Part shown: positions 52,201-64,000 of the stretch, piece after piece
Layout: every line of letters begins with the position of its first letter
Numbering within the stretch: the first letter of the stretch is position 1
The notes under the pieces: model-generated
Told to the model about the DNA's origin: nothing
Databases searched by the model: none
Seen by the model: the letters and a program-made list of their open reading frames with translations, nothing else
Assembly: GCA_947568835.1 (NCBI GenBank)
Contig: OX387602.1
Span: forward strand, 1,582,570 to 1,646,569
Length of the DNA: 64,000 nt
Source of the DNA: Protonemura montana
Taxonomy: Eukaryota > Arthropoda > Insecta > Plecoptera > Nemouridae
Reading direction: 5' to 3'
Program-made: the position numbers and the translations under genes

Positions 52201-55200
52201 ATTCGCCACTTAGCATCGAATAACACACCGCGCTTATGATACACACTCGCCGCCTCGAGCATTACGTGGGTGGCTAACATCGGGTGGAATCCACAAAGAT
52301 CTATATTTAAACAGGAGCCAGCAGCAATCTGCAAAGTGCAAAGCAGATCCAACAGGATAATATTTTCGAAGCGGTAATTTTTACTGCGTCGCGCGGGTTT
52401 ACTTTCCTTAAGCTGGGGGGTATTGATAAATATTAGTCATTGGCGATGAAACATACAGTTTGATCGGAAATTCACCGATTAGATATAGCTCCGGGAGTCG
52501 ATATCTATTCTATGCACATTTGTTAATCAGGGGTTCATATTCCACTGATAAAACAGCTCATGTATGTCTGTATGATAAGCAATCATGCATAAGTTGCGAT
52601 GACATTTAATACGTTTTGAGGTGAGTCTCATGAAATAATTCCTAGAGATTCAACGGGTGTTTCGAAAATGTGTAGCAATTACGTTACATTTGGGTCAAAT
52701 CCCATTTAGTAGTAGGTATAGTATTTTGGTACGCGCTATTTCTGAAGTTGAGTATTCTTAAAAAATCACGGCGGCCAATTTTTAAATACAGCCTCGGGTT
52801 TTCAGCAATAGTTTTTAAATTAACATATGATAATTCTTTCTCTGTGTGTGACCGTTCCATTCTTTCGAATTTCTTTCAATGTAAGAAAACAAAGGGCGTA
52901 ACAAAAATGAAAACATACAGTTTGCTTGGATGACTGTGCTGCAATTAGTAGATAGAAGCAGTAATAAAACACGCCGTCATGGTAGAACTACATTACATTC
53001 AATCAATTACATGTTTTATATACTTATGCCTAGTGCCCAGGTACTTTGAAAATTATGCTGGCCATATAATAGCATGCCACCAGTTACGGTATTGATCTTC
53101 AGTGAATCGAGAGTGGATAAAATATCGCTATATACTCTCACTTCTCTCGGCCAACCGTTTCACTCTCAAGTTTGTAGGTCATGGATGTTCTCTGCTCGAA
53201 ATGGAATATAATGATGTATTTATGCCTGACGTTTGTACAACCGGCGTACCTATATGCAGAAGATCGATCATATAGTAAACCATTGGCTCCTTCATTCATA
53301 AGACAAAGGATGACTGTCCCGCATGTCAGAAGTCTCATTCATGTCGTCGTTGGTGTCGATAACTAGCGGACAGAGATCCCTTATTTGATCCTGATTCTTA
53401 GACCAAACTCTATCCCATCGGCACAAGGTATTTTCCACGTCATTGCCTCACGCGTACAGTCAGGGTACGGGGGTACCCTGACTGTACACACTTATTGACC
53501 TGAAAATTGAAATAGACTCGACTGTCAACGAGTGACCGGTGTCTTCTGAGAAGAAGTTATATGCAGCCTCAACGGTCACGACGGGTTTGATAGTTTTCTT
53601 AGTCATGATCGGTGACGACCTCCGTCTTCGATGACGTCAGACTCTCCGCGCTTGCCGGATCGGATAGGTAGATCTCAAACATAGAGCGCATCTTGTTTGC
53701 CCGCAGCGCGCTCATGGCCCCTTCATGCACTTTTCTGAGAAGCCCGTACGGCTCAACAGGTTCGAAGCATGATGCATACGATGAGCCGTCCATCCACTTC
53801 GGATAACAGCAGGCAGGCAGCGAGCGTCGCTCTGCTATACTCGCGTGACGCTCGACGTCGGCGACGCCAGCCAGAGCATTGGGAATTCAGGAGTCGTTCG
53901 GGGGAAAGGGTTTGCCGTTGCGCAAATTATGGATCTGCTACGACGGGACGTTTCCATGGCAACCGTCAACCGGGGACACTGAATTAAAATTTTGCTATCT
54001 CGACCATCGGACATTTGCCATTCCGGGATGCAATTTGGCTATGTAAAATCATTGTCCGATTTTTGGAGAGGTCACTGGGGCAATCCGAAGGGAAATAAAT
54101 GATTTAGTCGCGGCGGGCCGAGATTTGTGCGGCGCGACGGGCTGCATGCCATGCCACGCCCAGCGAGCACGCTCGCCGGGAGGACGATAGAGACCAACGG
54201 GGACCGTGCACGGCGGGGTGATCGACCACCACTCGGCGCCGTTAGTTGCGCGTCTGGCTCAGAGGTCGCAGCACTCGCCAAGCCGGCGGGAACGATTCAT
54301 TCATGCGACGGCCGACCGGCGCTGTTAGTCGTGCGCTTGCGCCGCCGGTGGCGACTCTACGAACTACGGGTGGGCGCCGTTACCGACGTCGATCGCTGTG
54401 TTCGATGAATGGCCGCAACGAGCGTCGGCGCTGACTCGCTTCGCATGTGTTTGTCTTACCTATCTCGCGGAAATTATAACGTCTTAAACTAAGCCGCAGC
54501 CAATAAGCTGCCTTTGCCCCGACCTGAGCTCAGGAAAGTCTCAGGAATTCCATTATTGGCCACGAGAGAAATTCCTGGAATTGTTAATTAGTGATTCTCC
54601 TATGTCTTCCCCTGGGGTTGTTGACAGGATGGGTTAGACAGGGACAAACTTCCAGCAGCTCGACAATATTGAGCTGCGGGCACTCAGGGTCCATCAACTT
54701 AGCCCTGCTTATTGGCTGCTTCAGCGTAGCACGGATGTGCGGGCTCACCCTTCGTCCTGATCAGCAGACTCGTGACCCGGCGCAGGGCTTCCCTGGGCGA
54801 CCGGTGGAAGAACTTAGGCGACATGTTGGGCGGCAGAGTAAGCGGCTTCCGTGGGTCGCCGCGCGCGTCCCAGGGACTGGGCATGTTGTGGCCAGGACTG
54901 TGTCCGGCGGCCACGCGGTCCAGGTGCTCGATGGAGGCCGGCCTCGCGTGCTGTCGATGCCGGGGGTACCAGCCCCTGCCGGGCCCGCCGGCCATGCGCA
55001 GTAGCTCGGCGCCCACGAGCGCCTGGCTGAGGCTACCGGCGCCCAGCCCCATGGTGGTGCTGTGGCTCGGAACGCCGGTGCCGATGCGACGGTAGCCGGT
55101 ACTGACGCTGGCCGAGGGCAGCCCGTTGGGTCGCGGCGCAGTGCGCACCATGGCGGCGCCGCCGGGCACGTCAGGCGCGCGGCGGTGCGGCGTGCGCGGG

Positions 55201-58200
55201 ATGTCGCAGCCGCGCGCAAAGATCGGCGTCTCGGGCAGCGAGCACGACGTCTGCAGCGTCTCCTGCGGCGACTGCGCCGAGCTGCGTTTCTGGAACGTGC
55301 GTCGGCGCAATGGGCCCGGTAGCTCTGTCGGCAGCGTGCGTCGCTCGGCGGGGATCTGTGATGTAATGGAGGCAAAGAGAGAGTTAGCTAACTGATTGCT
55401 ATCACCACAAACTTCAAGTGCACCGTAATTTAATGCTGTACTAATTCGTTTAACATTTTGAGAGCGTCCTCTTGGAAATTGTTCTTTTGAGACGACGGGG
55501 TTAGGGAATGATATGTAAATTAATCTCAAACTCTAAGAAGATAACAAGTCGTTCATTAGACACCGCAGGACGAGTGAAGCTCGAAGAGTTTGCCCATGCG
55601 CATTTTAAAGCGCGCAACCCTCTTACTCGACGACAGGTGATGGGTTTCCTGCGTTTCCAATACGTGCCCCTGAGAGAATCAGCATCGGGACTCGAAAGCA
55701 CTTACGTCTCGCTTCGATCGATGGCTGCGATTGCCTCTGCTGAAGCCGGCGTCCATTGAGCGCGTCTTGAGGCTGGACATGGGCTCGTGAGGGACGGGGT
55801 GCTCTGGGCGGCCTTGCAAGTAACGGGGATCGCCGCCTCCACCCCCGCTGCCGCCGCCGCCGCCGCCGCGAGGCTCCAAACTGCGGTACACGGGGTCCGG
55901 CAACGTGTCGGCCTTACGTCTCCCTGTCGGCAGCGGGCTCCGGTGCAGGATCTCAGCGTACACGTCGTCGTCGTCGTCGTCTGCGTCGTCGTCCTCGGGC
56001 GACGGAGGCAGCGGCGGGAACTCGTGTTGTACCACCTCCACGGTGACCTTAAACTCTTCGCGTGGCTTCTCGTCGTCGTGGCCGTGGACGTCGACGTCAT
56101 AGTCCTTGGGAGGCAACTCCTCCACCACGTGGACCACGTTCACGTGGTTCAGGTCTGTGGCCATCACCCAAGGGTCTTTGGTATCCACTTCAAACGCCAG
56201 CTTGTGCCGCGTGGACAACGAGTCTTCACTCTTGCAGTTCCGGTACGAGCTGGAGTTTTTCTCCAGAACTACACGGTTCGACCCACTCGAGACTCTGGCC
56301 GTGGGCGGACCGAACCGTTCCTTGTCGTCCATCGACAGTAGTTCCGTGTCGCACAAGAGAAGAGACTCGTTGCTCGCGTCGAGGAACTGGCTACCAGCGG
56401 CACCTTTCTCCAGCTGCATGATAAGCTTGTTCTCTTCGTCGCTGCTGCGGAACTCGTCGGCCTTGCCGGGGTTGTCGCTGGAGTCGTCTGTGTTGCTGCC
56501 AAACTGCGTGTCCTCCTCCTCCTCGAGTGTGACAGCGAGCTCGTTGGGACGCGGAAGTCGGTGGTGCGACTCCTCACGCACCATCGTCGTCCGCTCGGGC
56601 CGCGGGATACTGAACATGTCTCGGTGCAGAAACTCCGCGTTGTCATCGTCCTCCTCCTGGTCGTGCTGCAGGCTGAGCGTGGGCAGCGAGACGACGCGCA
56701 CCAGCGTGGGCGGCGTCGGCGGTGAGAAGTCAGGAGGCGCGTCGTCCAGGCCTTCGAGCAGACCCTCCTTGAGCAGCGACTTGATGTTGTCGAAGGTCGA
56801 GCTGCATCGCTTGAGGTCGCCACCTGCAGCTGCGGGACTGAGCGGTGCCTCCAGCGAAGAGATCACGGCCGCTACTGGCTTGCGCTCCTTCTTGCGCCCT
56901 TTACGGATAACGTAGGTGCCGTTGGGAGTGAGTTGTTGCTGGCCCGACAAGCCCGCCAGGAGATGGCCGGTGTCGTCGTGCTCGGCGGTGGCCGTCAAGT
57001 CATAGAAGGGTTCGCTGAACGGCGACGCGGCGTCCTCGTCGGCGCTGAGCCGGTGGGCATCGTCTACGTCACGGAGTCGCGGTATGGAGCTCGTGCCTGC
57101 AAAACATAGCCGCGTCGGTCAGTCAAGTGCGATTCCACTGCCAGGGGCAAAACACACCGAACAGGTGAGGACAAGTGCCCGTCGTAAAACTAGCGAGACT
57201 GGAATTGTTAAGCACTTTACCGGCCACCTGGCGATAGAACGAGACACTTACTGGAGTGTTCCCCCGAGCGCCGGCGACGCCTGCCAATCACTTTCGTGCT
57301 GCCCGGAGTGAGCAGAGGGTCGACGTCGTCAAGGCCGAGAGGCACCTCCCAAGCGATGCTGTTCCTCTTCGTGGTCGGCGGCGGCAACAGCTCGTCGAGG
57401 GAGTCGTCGGAGAAGTTGGCTCGATCATCGTCAGAGCGTTCATCGAGGGTTCGCAGCGCGACGCCGGGCTCTGCGTCGGCGTCGGCTACGGCGTCGGCAG
57501 CGCATCGACGCCGTACCTCGCGGTGTCGCTCAATGGCGCCTGGCAGCGTCCTCGGCGGCAGCGGTCCAGGGCGTTGTAGCCAAGGCGGCGGGAAACGCGC
57601 ATGAGGCCGCGCGCCATCGTACGGCAGGCTACCGAAGCGGCGCTGCGTCGATGGCGCGTCCTGGAGGTGGAACGGGGGTGGGCTGGCGTCCGTGTCCCAG
57701 CCAAACGGACGCTGGTGACGCGTTTTTGGCTGCGATTGAAGGTGATTAAGAGTTAGAAAAACGGCGGTCGGAAGTTTGCCGTCGAGAAGAACAAAAAGTG
57801 CAGCCTGATCTCACCAAAGTCGTCTGCGTCGCTGTTGTGATTCCAAGCCTGTCATCGGGGTGATGATCAACGCTTCCCAGAGTCATCGAGCTCAAGAACG
57901 CTTTCCCGCGACGAATGTTACTTCTCTTTGCCGAATTTCCCGGGGAAACTCTGCAGCAATCACACAAATCAATGCCATTAGGTGAACGTCCGATTCATGG
58001 GACACGTCGTCGAGCGTGATTGATAGCTTACCGGGGAAGCAGCGTGGAGATGAGGCGCTCGGCTTCTTCAGGGGGTGGCGGGAAGTCAGCCATCTCAGCG
58101 GGGGGTGGATCGGGGGGCGGCTCGGGCGGCGGCGGGAGCTCAAGAGTGGGCCCCTCGTCTTCGACAGGCCGGAAACTCAGAACAAACTTGTTGCGGCGCC

Positions 58201-58448
58201 CATTCATGCTCATGTAGCCATCATCTTCAGACTGGTGCCCACCCAGCGATGGGCTCTCGTCCTCGGGCGTGCTGGACGCGGGCTCGCCGGGGTTGTCGAC
58301 AGGAGCGGCGGCGGCGGCGGCAGCGGCGACGACGGCGACGGCCGGCGCCCGCTCGGCCGAGACCTCGACCAAGTTGGCCGACTCCAGATCGTCAAACTCC
58401 GACAACACGCGGTCGAGGAGTTCTAGAGATCTCTGCACCTCATCGCCT
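49257..58448 (-). CDS. Large low-complexity scaffold-like protein, 3' part (family not recognised)
   Basis: Seven minus-strand exons, in order of translation: 58448-58032, 57848-57815 (34-nt microexon), 57729-57252, 57096-55706, 55355-54749, 51787-51725 and 49348-49257. They encode 1026 residues plus the stop; the 5' end is missing. All junctions are GT-AG and phases agree. The protein has no membrane segment or enzyme motif that I can see. Early on it has GDEVQRSLELLDRVLSEFDDLE and GYMSMNGRR (a YMSM, i.e. PI3K-SH2-type YXXM site). Next come SLDELLPPPTTKRNSIAWEVPL, a Ser/Asp/Glu-rich middle, an acidic run before YAEILHR, a Gly run, then SPKFFHRSPREALRRVTSLLIR. It ends KRGFFKNFWKRSRHYSLEHQ, basic and aromatic. 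The non-repetitive islands look conserved and functional, but I cannot name the family. A signalling or cytoskeletal adaptor is only a guess. Confidence 0.8.
50299..50317. repeat. Poly-C tract (19 nt)
   Basis: Nineteen consecutive C, interrupted then by T and a further CCCC, within the last intron of the minus-strand gene. Confidence 0.9.
53454..53487. repeat. Perfect 15-bp inverted repeat with a 4-base loop
   Basis: Arms GTACAGTCAGGGTAC and GTACCCTGACTGTAC are exact reverse complements around GGGG. It lies in the intron between the 54749-55355 and 51725-51787 exons. It could form a stable hairpin in RNA. Origin unknown (a small foldback element is possible). Confidence 0.9.
53599..53793 (-). 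CDS. Hypothetical 64-aa ORF in an intron of the minus-strand gene
   Basis: ATG to TAA, balanced composition with helix-like segments (GLLRKVHEGAMSALRANKM). It lies in the same orientation as the host gene. It has no convincing splice sites in the phase (1) the host would need, so an alternative exon is unlikely. A chance frame is just as possible. Confidence 0.15.
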   Translation of the reverse strand: MDGSSYASCFEPVEPYGLLRKVHEGAMSALRANKMRSMFEIYLSDPASAESLTSSKTEVVTDHD

Positions 58449-61400
58449 CTGAAACGGGACAAACATTTCACTGCCATTAGATAACATTAATGACGCTCGT
58501 TACTCACTTTCCTGTCGCCGCTAATCGGATTGTGTTGCAAATCAAGGGACATTTCGGCGGGAATGATCGGGACGCGTACGTTCATTTGGCAGCAAACAAA
58601 TGGCCCGGTGCGTGCCAGTAAAACCCAGTGGCAGACGCATGAAGCGCTGATTGATCGGGTCGAGCGGCAACTTCGCGAATCCGCAGCATTCCGATAAACT
58701 CATCACTTGAATCGAATGGACCAGTGACTCGACGGCCGAGGTGTTAACATGATTAAGCTGTTCCTCCACCCTCGCCGGGGCATCGGGCATGCAGAAATAT
58801 GGCCTAAGCCGCTATCATCCGTCTGTAGAACGCATTAGAGTCGATGCCCGCGACTATGAGGGTTGGTACGCCCGGACTTGCTCTCGACGACTTCCTAAAA
58901 GAGTGGTGGAGCCTCTGATTTATGGCTCTGTGCTCGCGTGCATTTGCCTCCGCTGTTTGTTTCAAGGGCTGATAGCGCAAACAGGGTAAAACTACCCTCA
59001 GTCACGGAAATCGGATTTCCCTGGATCGGCTCAGAAAGGGTGACTTCATTAGAAGCTCGCGAGGGCTAAGTTTAAATTTTCGTTACCTTTCTTTCAAACA
59101 CCGAGTGTTCGCCGAAGAACGTGACTTAAGTGTGCCATTGTTCCTCCTGTCTCTGCAGTAATGCAAGACGTGACACCCTAACGTCTATTCTCGAAGCATC
59201 AATGCTTGCGCCGCACTAGGTTGTGTCATAACTCTGTGGTAAGTTCCAGCGATTCATTGATTCATTGAACACACTCGGAATCAATTCGCTAAAAGCAGCA
59301 AGGTGCTTTTTCATTTTGAGAAAAAAACAGATTCCATCGAGCGTATAATCAACTGGAAATGCGAAGTGCGATCCATTTGTCTTGAAGTCTAAACAGAGCA
59401 AACCATAGCGGACTACCACCATTAGTACTGCTACAGGGAGGTACAATCCTTCCCAAAATTATCATTGTTACGTTGATCCGGGTAATCGTCATAACACTCA
59501 CATTTTCAGTGAATCAAAATCGTGAATACTTGAGGACAGTCATTCGCCGTCCAAATATATTCTACAATTTTAGAGCCATGCTGGACTAGCGACTATTGAA
59601 AGAAATTTACATTTGTTTAACTGCCCATCGATGCATATTAATATTGCAAACTCGATTAAAGCGGTTGATTTTGAAATTCAGCATTTTATTTCCACGCTTT
59701 CATGTCCAATAGCCAACGAGGACGAGCTGAGGCCGCTTGTTTTACTTGAATGCTGAATCGTTTCCATTTCTTAGCGGTTATAGTTTATTTTACTTGAAAA
59801 GATTCAGAGAACCAACTTAAAAAGGTTTAGAGTAAGAAGACGCCTTGTTTACTGAAGTACACAAAATTCAAATTCGTTTCATCCTTGTCGCGAACAATGT
59901 TTTGCTATTTCTCTTGATCTAAATAACAGGCAAGATGCTTCGAAATGTACCGCCGAGACAAGTTGATGCTCGCAGCGGATAATCGCAAGGAAGTCTGGAG
60001 TGGAGCCTGGATGCTGATCCAGGCCAGGAGTGATTCTAAACTCGACTGGCGGCGTCGTCACCAGACCAACGCGTTCGATTCGGGTCGTAGATCACGGAGA
60101 GCGATCCGAGGCGTCGCTATGAGTGCGTCCTCCAGGCAGACGTCGGTGCAACGACGGACTCTCGTCTCCCAGCGACGCGATTATGTTGACAGAGATGCAC
60201 AGAGCCCGCGATGAAGAGGATGTGTGAATTCATTGGTGAATTCAAAACTCAAAAAAATGTCGCAATAGAAAATTGAGATGCACCAAAAGTACTTCACCAA
60301 CTGATTGCATTCAGCAGGGTGTACTATGTGCATTGCAATTGCAACTGATTTTAATTTTTGCGAAGTAGTTATTTTTCAAAGCCGAGTAAGAATTTTCTCA
60401 TCCGGAATGAAAATATAATCGACAGACTCGTAGAATCTGGGATACAATTTTAATTTCTGTCTCGTTACTGTCGCACGGGAACCGTTATGTTTTTTTTTGT
60501 TCCTGCGGGTCGATACCTATAATACTCTGCAGGTATTGTTCTGCGTCTCGATCTCGATGCACGCGCTGGATATGTACAGACAGACGTGCACGATATAGCC
60601 ATTAGATCGAAAACTGCGACTTGCACCCATTGCCTAGGTAACCGTGCCTACTCGCGAACGCGATGGCAGCTCGGCTGGGTCGGATAATAGACCTGGTCGG
60701 GGGTTGGTGGGGGTGCCCTCCAACCGGGTGGCTGGGTAACCACCGACTCAACCTGCGCAGCGTCCCGTTAAACTCATTATCATTCCCCGTCCTCGTATTT
60801 AACCAGGCCAGAGCTTACGCTTTCAATAATGTCCTCCTTCCTCCGCGCCAAATCCTCCCCTGCTATTCCTCATCGCGTTGACTTGTTTCAGTCGTCGTCC
60901 GCTGCAGATTTCCTCCTCGTATACTACAGTTCGCTGTTTAATAATAATGCCAGCTCATTTCCACGACACTTTGCCAGAATTAGCTTCTCTTGACACGTAG
61001 CACACGCAAATGGAAATATGAATTCAAGCCAATTGTTTGTTATCCATGTTTCATGTAGATGAGCTGCAATCACATTTCAAATCCAATTAATATGCTTTAA
61101 ATATGTATATTTCAATTAATTTACTGAATGCAGCGCGGGTCGTTCAGAAAGGTTTTTGCTGTCTAAAGCAGAGATAAATAAATGGACATTTTGTGGATGT
61201 GCAGCTAAAAACTGTACGCCGCGGTGGAGGTGCCGGGTTAGCGCTAGCGTTCAAATCCCCGTCTGTCTTAGCAATATTCTTATCAATAAAGTCCTAAATC
61301 ATCATTCAAGCTTTGCATAAATAGACCGACCTTCCCTTATATACTGGCAGTATATGATTCTCAGGGGCTAAGTCTCGAAAAAATTCCTTGAAGAGAAATT

Positions 61401-64000
61401 TAGTTTTTGAACACATGAAACTGGAATTCTCCACAACAACATATATCAAGGCTAGTCTCCCTGAACATAAAAGGTTAACCTCTCTCGCAATAAATTAGAC
61501 CAAGCGATCGGTATTTTATTACAATCACAGTTGACCTGCGAAATGCCGACCGATTTGTACGGTCAATCGGTAGGTGGCGTTAACGAGCACCGATCGAGTT
61601 TTCAATTGTGTGGCTCACAGTTTGTGGAGAGCTTACACCTCGAAACTGCGACTGATCAACATTAGGGACTTCAATTAAAACCACCCAAATACCAAACAAT
61701 AACAACATTCCAGTACGCGGCCCTGAAACCTGTGAATGGCTATCAATGTGGGTCAAACAAACAGGGGGACAATGGCGGCATCAGCAGCAAGAGCGCTGTT
61801 TATTCCAGGCTGTTTATTATAGCTCGACGTTCCTGACAGTAACAGCCGACTGGCGCGGGATACGGGAACACACAACGAATATAGCCCATTTTCAAGAAAG
61901 ACTACTCCCATTTGGCAGTCCATAACAAACATAAGAACACGCGTGAATTCGTTCGCTTCTATTTTCTACGAGCGTTATAAAAGTGAGGACATCTTTCTTG
62001 TACCTTTTCTTCTCGCTGGGGAGGAGCATCATCTTCAATCTGCGTGCTAGGCGAGTGCTCGAAATGGGATTGGTTTTCCAGCCCGAGTTGAGTTTTGGCG
62101 CATTTTTCAGCGCAGAAATGGATTTTGTTTGTGGGACTTATGCTTGCTCTGAGGACAGGGACTCTGTTTTCTGCACGCTGACGCATTTGACGAGTTGTAA
62201 TCGGACGTGAGTACATGGTTATGACCAAATAGGGAACTTCCTCATAGCCGCGGTTAGCGCTGGTATTACGAAATGGGTGTCTTAAGTCTGAGGTCGTGTG
62301 TGTTTTCGTACACCTGTCCAGTGCTCTACTCCCCACACCTTGCGGTACAGTTACCGGTAGTCACCAGTTAGTCACCAGTGACTATAACTTTGTGAATCAC
62401 TCGCATGCCTAACGTTATATCACATCAATGAATTAAGTAACTACCTGGGGTGTTTCGTATGTTCCCAAGAAATTATTGCTAATTGGAGACGGTGGCACAG
62501 CTGTTTGAAATTCGGTGAGCGCCTCCGTACATGCGACCGCACGTCAGGCAATGAACTGCTTTGTGTATTAAATGCCTTTAAAGTGGTTTAATGGTTTTGT
62601 GTAAAGAACAACTTTACGGCCATTTAAGAAGAGAATTGTGAGAATTTCGTATGGCGGAAGGATTTAAACGTAATTTGATGCGAAATAAAAAATCTTGGGC
62701 TCGTTATTTTTGTGTGCGGGGGAACCGGCTGAAGATTCTATCTATGAACTTGAATTTTGTTTCTCAACGAGTCACGTCGGGACACAGAATTGCCCTGAAG
62801 TTGTTTTATTTAGCGTCGCCATTTTGGTGCAAGAGGCAGGCGAGTTCCAAAAGATCTATAGATCCGAGGTGAAACAGAGAAGGTTAATTACACGCAAAAC
62901 AATTACGGGTAATTAAAATGATCGGTGGTACGTTTTGCTTCATAAATATAAACTTCTGGCTAAATTAAAAGTCACATTTGCACCAAATCCGAACCGAACA
63001 TTCGATGCAATTACGCACAATTGTATTCAGAATTCCGCGTAACGCGAGCCTTGCGTTAATCCGCCACCATAATCCGATATCACGTGAAAGGTGAACACAC
63101 AACGCGAGTCGGGCAGCGAGAGTGCCTTTGTTTGGGGCCATTATCACGGATACATGCCTTAACGCCAACGATGCCGAAAGGGGGCATCCAAAAACCAGTC
63201 TCTATTTATTTTGCATCTAAAACGACGTTGCTAAAATCTCTTGAATTGCATGGAACGGTTTATTTACTTATTGTCCTTTTAAGCGTGCAAGAAGTAAGCT
63301 GACTCGCATTGCGGTCCCTCTATGGGGAGGCGAAACACGCTTGCCTTTCGAGAAATACAACTACAAAGAAAGCACATAGCAGGCGGACCATTTTTTGGGG
63401 CTATATGGCATGGCATAAAAAGTAAAAACATGCTCAAGAGCGTTCTTCTATGCATTAAAGCGTATCGGCATGAAAAAAGTCGCCATTGAAAAATCAGCTT
63501 ACCGAAAGAGTAGACTCTTTGTAACAAAGCTGTAACTCTGTAAGTGTATGGTAATGGGTAACCAGTAAGGTGTAGCTATTGTGTGAGCACATGCCGTAAC
63601 TTAGCGAGGTGTCTATGTTTAGAATGTTTATCGGCAATCAGGGTAATGGAAGACCCGCTAGTAATTACTGCACAGCTGATTGCGCGCTTAAAGGCGCCCG
63701 ATGATGGATGTACCACGGAGTGTAGCGGGCAGGGGGCACGGGGGGGGGGGACAACATCTAGGTCGCGACCTAGCCACGCTGAGGGATGACCGGCTGGCAC
63801 CCTCTGCTTCCTGCCGCAAGTCGGGAAATTAAAATTGATTGCGGCCATCGATGGTTATTTTTAGGCTACAAAGAAATTCCCTTCAAGCCGCGAGAAGCTG
63901 GTGAAATGTACACCAGGGAGCGAAGGGTGGGGACGCCCCTTTTGTTTTCCTGTGGCTATAGAAGTAGCTCTGTGAAAAACGTGGCTTGTGTGCTCGACGC
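58449..64000. other. Probable intron/5' flank of the minus-strand gene
   Basis: The exon ending at 58448 begins with an acceptor, so at least one more exon lies to the right and must end in phase 2. I found no convincing candidate here; the first exons are probably beyond the window. Open frames of 60-125 codons (for example 61959-62336 minus, 62651-62872 plus) show no recognisable domain. A B-box-like GTTCAAATCC near 61252 hints at a decayed tRNA-like repeat. Confidence 0.45.

Noticed and set aside
56106-56915. 269-codon plus-strand open frame
   Set aside because: Antisense shadow of the GC-rich minus-strand exon 55706-57096, which has consistent splice sites and phases; the plus frame has no such support.
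61200-61275. tRNA-like stretch with GTTCAAATCC
   Set aside because: The D-arm/A box is not recognisable; at best a decayed repeat.
62640-62916. Two overlapping plus-strand frames of 73 codons
   Set aside because: No domain, no splice or promoter signal, and the overlap of two similar-sized frames suggests chance.

Overview
This is eukaryotic nuclear DNA, most likely from an arthropod and probably an insect. Genes are split into many short exons with GT-AG introns, there are tRNA- and 5S-rRNA-derived SINE-like repeats and non-LTR retrotransposon debris, and the spliced proteins read as insect-type versions of conserved animal genes. All gene models were spliced by hand from the sequence. Exon phases agree across every junction, and the complete models have lengths divisible by three.

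Layout: 1-1118 is a 28-bp tandem repeat array. Three plus-strand genes follow in tandem: tyrosine aminotransferase (2149-8933, 10 exons), NDUFAF6 (10053-12090, 5 exons) and a ZCCHC14-like SAM/zinc-knuckle protein (12598-17810, 8 exons). The last converges on a minus-strand, single-exon BCDIN3D RNA methyltransferase (20357-21151). BCDIN3D diverges from ASCC1 (21412-26132, 8 exons) across a 260-bp shared promoter. One ASCC1 intron holds a 13-bp minisatellite of about 40 copies and several tRNA-like repeats.

After an AT-rich gap come a two-TM membrane protein (29762-31638, possibly with an extra 5' coding exon at 28930), a repeat-rich stretch (two opposed LINE fragments, two poly-G tracts, a SINE body), translation initiation factor eIF4A (35854-39916, 9 exons) and profilin (41638-45363, 3 exons). 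From 49257 to beyond 58448 the minus strand carries the 3' part (seven exons) of a long proline-, glycine- and acid-rich protein that I do not recognise. Its 5' end lies to the right, probably outside the window. I see no convincing gene in 58449-64000.

The genes are mostly unrelated housekeeping functions: tyrosine breakdown, complex I assembly, RNA tailing, RNA 5'-end methylation, alkylation repair/transcription coactivation, translation initiation and actin dynamics. I found no operon-like system. The most unusual points are the frame-neutral 13-bp array, poly(A) signals embedded in the ends of two coding regions, a shortened zinc knuckle, a 5S-rRNA-like SINE, a required 34-nt microexon and the unidentified minus-strand gene.
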